From UBA6183 sp964545895 (GTDB lineage: Bacteria > Bacteroidota > Bacteroidia > UKL13-3): DNA of 64,000 nucleotides. Both the position numbers and the translations under genes were made by a program. How positions within the stretch are numbered: the stretch's first letter is position 1; every line of letters begins with the position of its first letter. The stretch covers positions 1 to 64,000 of the forward strand of contig CAZJHS010000006.1 in assembly GCA_964545895.1 (NCBI GenBank), in the 5' to 3' direction. Positions 58,011 through 64,000 of this stretch are shown one piece after another. Below the pieces are notes generated by a model. It was given only the letters and a program-made list of their open reading frames with translations, did not search any database and was not told the DNA's origin.

Positions 58011-60275
58011 TTATTTACCTACGCTTGCTCTAATAATGTTTAATGCACCACCTGCTTTAAACCATTCAATTTGTTGTTCGTTGTAAGTGTGGTTTACAGT
58101 GATATTTTCTTTGCTACCATCTTTATGAGTTAACACCAAAGTTAATGGCGTGTTAGGAGCAAATTCGGTTAATCCTAAAATATCAATTGTATCATCTTCT
58201 TGAATTTTGTTGTAGTCTTCTTTATCTGCAAAAGTTAAAGCCAACATACCTTGTTTTTTCAAGTTGGTTTCGTGTATACGCGCAAATGATTTTACCAATA
58301 CCGCACGTACACCTAAATGACGAGGCTCCATTGCTGCGTGCTCGCGGCTTGACCCTTCACCATAGTTTTCGTCACCCACAACAATACTACCAATGCCTTG
58401 TGCTTTGTATGCACGTTGTACTTTAGGTACAGCTTGGTATTCGCCAGTTAATTGATTTTTTACTGAGTCGGTTTTTTCGTTAAAGAAGTTAACCGCACCA
58501 ATTAACATGTTGTTTGAAATGTTATCTAAGTGGCCACGGTATTTTAACCAAGGACCAGCCATAGAAATATGATCAGTGGTACATTTACCTTTAGCTTTAA
58601 TCAACAAGTTTAAACCTGTTAAGTTAGTGCCTTCCCAAGCAGCAAATGGATCTAATAATTGTAAGCGATCAGATGTTGGAGCAACTGCAACAGTAACGTT
58701 TGAACCATCTTCTGCTGGTGCTTGGTATCCTGCATCTTCAACTGCAAATCCTTTAGTTGGCAATTCATCGCCCACTGGTGGATCTAATTTTACAGCTTCG
58801 CCTTTATCGTTAATTAACGTATCAGTTATTGGGTTAAAACCTAAATCGCCAGAAATTGCAATTGCAGCAACCATTTCTGGTGATGTTACAAATGCAAATG
58901 TGTTAGGGTTACCATCAGCACGTTTAGCAAAGTTGCGGTTAAACGAGTGTACAATAGTATTCTTTTCAGCTTTCTCAGCACCTTCACGGTCCCACATACC
59001 AATGCATGGTCCGCAAGCATTAGTAAATATTTTTGCGTTTAAATCGGTAAAGGTTTTTAATAAACCATCTCTATCGGCAGTATAACGTACTTGCTCAGAA
59101 CCTGGGTTGATACCAAATTGAGCTTTAGTTTTTAATCCTTTAGCAATAGCTTGTTTAGCAATAGATGCAGCACGTGATAAATCTTCGTACGAAGAGTTAG
59201 TACACGAACCAATTAATCCCCACTCAACAGCTAAAGGCCAGTTATTTTTAACGGCTTCTTCTTTCATTTTGCTGATTGGTGTAGCCAAATCAGGCGTGAA
59301 AGGACCATTCATGTGTGGCTCTAAAGTATCTAAGTTAATTTCAATAATTTGATCGAAGTATGCTTCAGGATTTGCATACACTTCTGCATCGGCAGTTAAG
59401 TGATGTTTGATGGCATTAGCTGCATCAGCAACTTCAGCACGACCAGTAGCACGTAAGTAACGCTCCATGCTCTCATCATAACCAAAGGTTGATGTAGTTG
59501 CACCAATTTCGGCACCCATGTTACAAATAGTACCTTTACCTGTACAGCTTAAGCTAGTAGCGCCATCGCCAAAATATTCAACAATTGCACCAGTACCACC
59601 TTTTACAGTTAAAATACCAGCTACTTTTAAAATTACATCTTTAGCCGATGCCCAACCGTTTAATTTACCAGTAAGTTTAACACCAATTAATTTAGGGAAT
59701 TTTAACTCCCAAGGTAAACCTGCCATTACATCGCAAGCATCAGCTCCACCAACACCAATAGCAACCATACCCAAACCACCTGCGTTAACAGTGTGCGAAT
59801 CGGTTCCTATCATCATACCACCCGGAAATGCATAGTTTTCTAAAACTACTTGGTGAATGATACCTGCACCTGGTTTCCAAAATCCGATACCATATTTGTT
59901 TGATACCGAAGCTAAGAAATCATATACCTCTTTACTCTCTTTGTTAGCAAATGCTAAATCGGATTCAGCACCATTTTTAGCTGTAATTAAGTGGTCGCAA
60001 TGTACAGTTGATGGAACCGCAACTTTAGGGCGACCAGCTTGCATAAATTGTAATAACGCCATTTGCGCAGTAGCATCTTGCATAGCCACGCGATCTGGGT
60101 TAAAATCTACATAATCATTACCACGGCCATAAGCTGCAGTAGCATTTCCAGCTGTTAAATGGCTGTATAATATTTTTTCGGTTAAAGTTAGTGGACGATT
60201 AACCACTTTACGCGCTGCAGCTATGCGCTCATCCATTTGAGCGTATACTGCTTTAATCATTGATAAATCAAACAT
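58011..60275 (-). CDS. acn: Aconitate hydratase
   Basis: A 754-residue [4Fe-4S] enzyme interconverting citrate and isocitrate in the TCA cycle. Length and motifs match the mitochondrial-type aconitase used by Bacteroidota: AVPSTVHCDHLI, MIGTDSHTVNAGGLGMVAIG, the cluster Cys residues in GLIGSCTNSSYEDL and NACGPCIGMWDREG, KGKCTTDHISMAGPWLKYRG, and the C-terminal swivel-domain motif DENYGEGSSREHAAMEPRHL. It is transcribed alone with its own terminator. Confidence 0.96.
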   Translation of the reverse strand: MFDLSMIKAVYAQMDERIAAARKVVNRPLTLTEKILYSHLTAGNATAAYGRGNDYVDFNPDRVAMQDATAQMALLQFMQAGRPKVAVPSTVHCDHLITAKNGAESDLAFANKESKEVYDFLASVSNKYGIGFWKPGAGIIHQVVLENYAFPGGMMIGTDSHTVNAGGLGMVAIGVGGADACDVMAGLPWELKFPKLIGVKLTGKLNGWASAKDVILKVAGILTVKGGTGAIVEYFGDGATSLSCTGKGTICNMGAEIGATTSTFGYDESMERYLRATGRAEVADAANAIKHHLTADAEVYANPEAYFDQIIEINLDTLEPHMNGPFTPDLATPISKMKEEAVKNNWPLAVEWGLIGSCTNSSYEDLSRAASIAKQAIAKGLKTKAQFGINPGSEQVRYTADRDGLLKTFTDLNAKIFTNACGPCIGMWDREGAEKAEKNTIVHSFNRNFAKRADGNPNTFAFVTSPEMVAAIAISGDLGFNPITDTLINDKGEAVKLDPPVGDELPTKGFAVEDAGYQAPAEDGSNVTVAVAPTSDRLQLLDPFAAWEGTNLTGLNLLIKAKGKCTTDHISMAGPWLKYRGHLDNISNNMLIGAVNFFNEKTDSVKNQLTGEYQAVPKVQRAYKAQGIGSIVVGDENYGEGSSREHAAMEPRHLGVRAVLVKSFARIHETNLKKQGMLALTFADKEDYNKIQEDDTIDILGLTEFAPNTPLTLVLTHKDGSKENITVNHTYNEQQIEWFKAGGALNIIRASVGK

Positions 60276-60470
60276 AGTATAACTTTATAAATTGTATTTT
60301 AAATCCTCAATCGGGCCGCAATTTACATATTATAGCCGCCTATTGCTACTTTTAGGTAAAATATAATTTGCTAATAAAGTATTGCTTGTCAGGTACATAA
60401 AAAAATGAGCATCATTTATACTAATTCTAAAGGGAAATGATATTTTTATGCACTAAACCAAAACCAAATT

Positions 60471-61481
60471 ATGGAAGAACAAAACAACACTCCGCAGCCT
60501 GAACAAATATCAGCGCAGCCCGAAGTTAACTTGGCACCTACTGCAAATAACTTAAACTTTTTAGGTACTGGTACCGAGCTTTTGGGTATTACCTTGTTAA
60601 ATATGGTATTAAGTATTGTTACACTTGGCTTGTACTATCCTTGGGCACGTGTAAACCGACTTAAGTTTTTGTATCAAAATACTTACCTAAATGATACTCC
60701 GTTTGTGTTTAGCGGCACCGGAAAAGAATTGTTTAAAGGCTTTGTTAAATTTTTTGTAGCCATAGTAGTTGTTTATGGTATTTATATTTGGGCACAAACC
60801 ACTCACGATATAACTACTGTATTGTTGGCAACTTTATTGTTGTTTTTGTTTTTTGCATGTATAGTTCCTCTTGCTATACATGGTGCTTTGCGTTATCGCC
60901 TTTCGCGCACCAGTTGGCGCGGTATACACTTTGGCTATCGTGGCGATAGAGGCCAGCTTTTTATGGATATGTGGTTAGGCTATTTTTTATCGGCAATTAC
61001 CTTTGGGTTATACAACAGTTGGTTTGTAACTAAATTACGCACCTACATTATTGGTAACATTAGATTTGGTAATGTATATTTTGGATATGATGGCGAAGGC
61101 GGAGAATTATTTTGGATAAACTTTAAAGGTGGCGTGCTAACATTTTTAACACTTGGGTTATACTACTTTTGGTATAAAGCCGAGTTTATGCGCTACTTCG
61201 CTAATCATACGTATTTAGAGCACGATGGAAAAAAAGTGTATTTAGAAGCTCATTATTCGGGTGGTGATTTGTTTGGGTTGATTATTGTAAACCTACTTAT
61301 ATCGTTGTTTACTTTTGGTTTTGGTGTTCCGTTTGCCGAAGTACGTACAGCTAAATTTATGCTTGAACATTTGCATATACCTGCCGATATTAATTTTGAT
61401 AACTTGGCACAAACCGAAGATGATTACAGCGATGCAACAGGCGATGATGTGTTGGATTATTTAGATATGGGCATTGTATAA
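60471..61481 (+). CDS. DUF898 (YjgN family) membrane protein
   Basis: A 336-residue polytopic membrane protein. DUF898 repeats are visible: LGITLLNMVLSIVTLGLYYP followed by WARVNRLKF, then MDMWLGYFLSAITFGLYNSW, LTFLTLGLYYFWYKAEFMRY and LIIVNLLISLFTFGFGVPFA. Each repeat ends at a TLGLY or TFGLY turn with aromatic residues. FSGTGKELFKGF is typical of the family's soluble strand. No biochemical role is known. It lies eight bases before an M48 protease gene, an arrangement I recall for YjgN homologues in other phyla. Confidence 0.87.
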   Translation: MEEQNNTPQPEQISAQPEVNLAPTANNLNFLGTGTELLGITLLNMVLSIVTLGLYYPWARVNRLKFLYQNTYLNDTPFVFSGTGKELFKGFVKFFVAIVVVYGIYIWAQTTHDITTVLLATLLLFLFFACIVPLAIHGALRYRLSRTSWRGIHFGYRGDRGQLFMDMWLGYFLSAITFGLYNSWFVTKLRTYIIGNIRFGNVYFGYDGEGGELFWINFKGGVLTFLTLGLYYFWYKAEFMRYFANHTYLEHDGKKVYLEAHYSGGDLFGLIIVNLLISLFTFGFGVPFAEVRTAKFMLEHLHIPADINFDNLAQTEDDYSDATGDDVLDYLDMGIV

Positions 61482-61488
61482 CCACAGC

Positions 61489-62577
61489 ATGAATTTAAGT
61501 TTTAAAGGAAGATATTTTAGTGGCAAATCATCAACCCCAATAACGGTTGATATTGCTTGGCATGCGCACGGATTGGAGCTAATTTATACTAACGCAAACA
61601 ACGAGTTTGTAACTGTTTTTTGGAATAAGCCCGAGATTCATCAAACCGAAATAAGTTCGGGTATTGTTACACTTAGGTATGGCGATACTTTTCCGCAACA
61701 ACAGCTAGAGGTTACCGACCCCGAGTTTATTGCTTTATATAAAAAGGAATACTCTGTAGGAATAATTCATCGGGTAAAGTTAACCTCGGCATCGGTGCTA
61801 ATGGGTTTGGTTTTATTTATAGGTTTAAGTGCTTGGCTTGGATATATATTTTTATTGCCCGCTATTGCAGATTATGGTGCGCGTGTTTTTCCTAAAAGTT
61901 ATGAAATAGAGTTGGGAGAACAACTTTATACTAGCGTGCTGCAAGGCGAAGAAATAGACTCTACCAAAACAGTGGCCATCAATCAGTTTTTTAATAAGCT
62001 TAACATACAAAAAGATTACCCCGTGCGCATTACTGTGGTAAAATCGCCAGTGGTAAATGCTTTTGCTTTGCCGGGTGGTGGTATTGTGGTGTACGATGCT
62101 ATTTTAAACGACATGAAAAGCTCCGACCAATTAGCGGCTTTGCTGGCACACGAATACTCGCACGTGCAATTAAAGCATGCTACGCGCAATATGTTTAGAA
62201 GCTTGGCTGGTTACATTTTTATTTCGGTAGTATTTAGCGATGTAAATGGTATTGCCAATGTATTGGTTGAAAATGCACATCAATTGCGCAACTTAAGTTA
62301 TAGCCGCGAGCTTGAAACCGAAGCCGATAATAATGGGTTACGCATTTTACAAAACAATCACATTAGTGCAACTGGTATGAAAGATTTGTTTGCACAACTT
62401 AAAAAAGAATCGGGGAGTGTTGAGGTAAGTGAAATAATTAGCACCCACCCCGATTTAGATAACAGAATTAAAAATGCGGATCAGTTTTTAAAAAGTACCA
62501 ATTATACTTTTATTCCTAACGACTCGATGGTGTATTATTTTAAGCAACTTAAAGCAGATAGCACTTGGCATGAATAA
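61489..62577 (+). CDS. M48 family metalloprotease, membrane-anchored
   Basis: A 362-residue zinc protease. It has an N-terminal soluble domain of about 85 residues, one membrane helix near 97-125 (VLMGLVLFIGLSAWLGYIFL), then the M48 domain with the zinc motif HEYSH (221-225) in LLAHEYSHVQLKHA, the third-ligand segment SRELETEADNNGLRIL, and STHPDLDNRIKNA at the end. It is probably periplasmic, resembling BepA/LoiP-type proteases that act on outer-membrane assembly, though it lacks their TPR domain. ATG 61489 lies eight bases after the DUF898 stop; a TTG 15 bases earlier is rejected. The end overlaps the next gene by eight bases. Confidence 0.88.
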   Translation: MNLSFKGRYFSGKSSTPITVDIAWHAHGLELIYTNANNEFVTVFWNKPEIHQTEISSGIVTLRYGDTFPQQQLEVTDPEFIALYKKEYSVGIIHRVKLTSASVLMGLVLFIGLSAWLGYIFLLPAIADYGARVFPKSYEIELGEQLYTSVLQGEEIDSTKTVAINQFFNKLNIQKDYPVRITVVKSPVVNAFALPGGGIVVYDAILNDMKSSDQLAALLAHEYSHVQLKHATRNMFRSLAGYIFISVVFSDVNGIANVLVENAHQLRNLSYSRELETEADNNGLRILQNNHISATGMKDLFAQLKKESGSVEVSEIISTHPDLDNRIKNADQFLKSTNYTFIPNDSMVYYFKQLKADSTWHE

Positions 62578-62902
62578 TCAAAACGTACCGGCATTAATTG
62601 AAAACACAGCCCAAAAATTAGGCGAGTATTTTGATCATGAGCAATTGGCTCAAGCTCAAAACCAGGCTGATTTGCATGCACGATTAACCGAATTGTTGGT
62701 GTATTTACTTATGCATAAAATGGAGCTGCTGTTGCAGGTTTTGTACCGAATTGATGTAAAAGAAAGCTTAACAAAGGCGGCATTTGCACAAAATGACCCA
62801 AAGATGATAGCACCGCAACTCGCTCAACACATTATAGATAGGGAGTTGCAGAAGGCCGAAACCAGGTTAAAGTATCGTAATGACACAAATCATTTGCAGT
62901 AA
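62570..62902 (+). CDS. Small helical protein of unknown function, third gene of the DUF898 unit
   Basis: A 110-residue helical protein (NVPALIENTAQKLGEYFDHE, ELLVYLLMHKMELLLQVLYR) rich in Leu, Gln and Ala, with no signal peptide or zinc motif. Its start overlaps the M48 gene end by eight bases, so it is translated as part of the same unit. No family recognised. Confidence 0.75.
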   Translation: MNNQNVPALIENTAQKLGEYFDHEQLAQAQNQADLHARLTELLVYLLMHKMELLLQVLYRIDVKESLTKAAFAQNDPKMIAPQLAQHIIDRELQKAETRLKYRNDTNHLQ

Positions 62903-62924
62903 AGGTTCCATTTAAATACTTTCG
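62893..62924 (+). promoter_or_regulatory. Promoter of the desaturase gene
   Basis: TTTG at 62893-62896 and TACTTTCG at 62917-62924 are 20 bases apart. The -7 box is identical to that before ribH. The start codon is 18 bases further on. Confidence 0.55.
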
Positions 62925-62942
62925 CATACTTAAACATACTAC

Positions 62943-63689
62943 ATGATTATATTAATTTTCTTAGTGGCACACTGGTACATCTCCTTATTTTGCCAAACGT
63001 TTTATTTACACCGCTACTCTGCACACAAAATGTTTACCATGAGCCCATTTTGGGAAAAATTTTGGTACATATTTTCGTGGTTAACCCAAGGTACATCATA
63101 CCTTAACGCACGTGCTTATGCTATTTTACATCGCATGCACCATGCTTACAGCGATACCCAAAAAGACCCACATACACCACACTTTTTTAAAGAAGTATTT
63201 ACCATGATGTGGCATACACGCAGTGTATACAATGGCGTATTGCACGGTACTTTAGAAATTGAAGAAAAATTTGATAAAAACTTCCCTGTTTATCCAACCA
63301 TCGATAAAATGGCTGATAGCTGGTTTTCGCGTTTAGGATTTGCCGCATTTTACATTTTGTTTTATGTGCAATTTGCTACATCGCCATGGATGTTTTTATT
63401 GTTACCAGTTCATTTTTTAATTGCGCCAATTCAAGGTGCAGTAGTTAACTGGGCTGGTCATAAATATGGCTACCGTAACTTCCCTGACGAAAAAGATCAC
63501 TCAAAAAACACATTAATTATTGATTTTTTAATGTTAGGCGAGTTGTTCCAAAACAACCATCACCACGCAGGTGCACGTCCTAATTTTGCAGCAAAATGGT
63601 GGGAGTTTGATCCAGTTTATCCGTTTATTAAATTGTTTGATGCCATTGGTATGATTAAACTAATACCAATCAAATCAACACAAAAATAA
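62943..63689 (+). CDS. Membrane fatty acid (acyl-CoA/acyl-lipid) desaturase
   Basis: A 248-residue di-iron desaturase with the three histidine boxes of the acyl-CoA desaturase family: HRYSAH (23-28), HRMHH (63-67) and NNHHH (204-208), plus a conserved WAGHKYGYRNF segment. It has four hydrophobic helices, two before and two after the HRMHH box. It would introduce a double bond, probably delta-9, into membrane fatty acids; an electron donor is not encoded nearby. It has its own promoter and terminator and is slightly shorter than typical 260-300 residue members. Confidence 0.88.
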   Translation: MIILIFLVAHWYISLFCQTFYLHRYSAHKMFTMSPFWEKFWYIFSWLTQGTSYLNARAYAILHRMHHAYSDTQKDPHTPHFFKEVFTMMWHTRSVYNGVLHGTLEIEEKFDKNFPVYPTIDKMADSWFSRLGFAAFYILFYVQFATSPWMFLLLPVHFLIAPIQGAVVNWAGHKYGYRNFPDEKDHSKNTLIIDFLMLGELFQNNHHHAGARPNFAAKWWEFDPVYPFIKLFDAIGMIKLIPIKSTQK

Positions 63690-63707
63690 TTGCATAGCAA
63701 TCGTATT

Positions 63708-63746
63708 AAAAACGCCACTTCTGTATCAAACGGAAGTGGCGTTTTT
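63708..63746 (+). terminator. Terminator of the desaturase gene
   Basis: AAAAACGCCACTTC pairs with GAAGTGGCGTTTTT over an 11-base loop, a 14-bp stem followed by T-rich sequence. The remaining bases to 64000 hold no gene that I can support. Confidence 0.92.
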
Positions 63747-63788
63747 ATTTGGGTCGTTCCCAGAGTGAAGTGCAACATTGCCTCGGGG

Positions 63789-63838
63789 ATTAGGTTGGAA
63801 ATTCCGAACTCGCGTTTCCGAAGTTTCGGAATCCTAAT
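63789..63838. repeat. Nested inverted repeat downstream of the desaturase
   Basis: ATTAGG (63789-63794) pairs with CCTAAT (63833-63838), and ATTCCGAA (63801-63808) with TTCGGAAT (63825-63832). A second, competing stem TTCCGAA/TTCGGAA lies inside. The core CCGAAGTTTCGG also occurs in the terminator at 201-234. It may be a REP-like element or a regulatory site of a gene beyond the window. Confidence 0.45.
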
Positions 63839-64000
63839 GTGGGTTTGGTGTTCTAAGTTATTGTTTTGCCAAAAAAGGTAAACTTGTAATTATCCTATTA
63901 AATTGTTTACTTAGATGAGCAAAGTTTAACTATGAGTTAATTGTTTTAGATCGAACAAATAATGAAGAGCAATGCATTAATGCTACACAAATTAAAATGA

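Noticed and set aside
58576..59085. 169-codon open frame opposite aconitase
   Set aside because: The aconitase frame is certain; the antisense frame lacks motifs, start signals and a plausible composition.
1..64000. tRNA, rRNA, transposase, integrase or phage genes
   Set aside because: I looked through the intergenic intervals and frames and saw no cloverleaf with a CCA-proximal stem, no ribosomal RNA sequence and no mobile-element protein motifs.

Overview
The window is AT-rich chromosomal DNA from a member of the Bacteroidota, most likely a Chitinophagales/Sphingobacteriales-type environmental lineage in a draft or metagenome assembly. Supporting signs are type IX secretion sorting domains of both the gliding-associated type (first 177 bases) and the classical PNP type (three large proteins), TAnnTTTG -7 promoter elements, almost no Shine-Dalgarno sequences, a fused SecD-SecF, many LxxC lipoproteins starting CKK, and multidomain periplasmic TonB-like proteins. 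Two runs of exactly 100 N mark scaffold joins at 19728-19827 and 54125-54224. I see no tRNA, rRNA, CRISPR array, insertion sequence or phage gene.

Layout. 1-6.3 kb: tail of a secreted protein, ribH, a lipoprotein, purN, and an amino-acid degradation pair (ornithine aminotransferase, histidine ammonia-lyase), ending with a 35-residue membrane protein that has its own terminator. 6.5-8.7 kb: an ExbB/ExbD proton channel and an AlkB-type membrane hydroxylase. 8.7-12.6 kb: an exported, membrane-anchored CHAT protease converging on an ECF sigma factor and a membrane TPR protein, with a small HTH regulator divergent from the sigma factor. 12.6-17 kb: two secreted T9SS cargo proteins (LamG and beta-helix) separated by two small unknown proteins. 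17-24.2 kb: yicC-gmk-nadD, an inserted lipoprotein island, a lytic transglycosylase, an SRPBCC/GyrI-like protein, a subtilase and an ArsC-family protein. 24.2-31.3 kb: a probable small RNA and an RND efflux operon with its TetR regulator. 31.4-43.6 kb: housekeeping genes udk, secDF, an OmpA-like protein, purH, and the complete rod-shape set mreB-mreC-mreD-mrdA-rodA. 43.7-52.8 kb: one giant secreted beta-helix protein of about 3,030 residues. 52.9-60.3 kb, all on the minus strand: aconitase, a triple-domain TonB-like protein, a hotdog-fold protein, a DUF2238 membrane protein, then a tandem array of small lipoproteins and an outer-membrane barrel protein. 60.4-63.7 kb: a DUF898 membrane protein, an M48 metalloprotease, a small unknown protein and a fatty-acid desaturase.

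Functionally the window mixes core metabolism and envelope growth with accessory, surface-directed genes. The most unusual parts are the lipoprotein array at 53.5-55.6 kb, whose members share near-identical ends but have very different cores; the roughly 835-bp island at 19.2-20.05 kb, bounded by a 21-bp direct repeat that contains the stop codons of both flanking genes; a candidate small RNA at about 24.29-24.40 kb; and the CHAT/ECF/TPR locus. All functional calls come from reading the sequence, with no database search.
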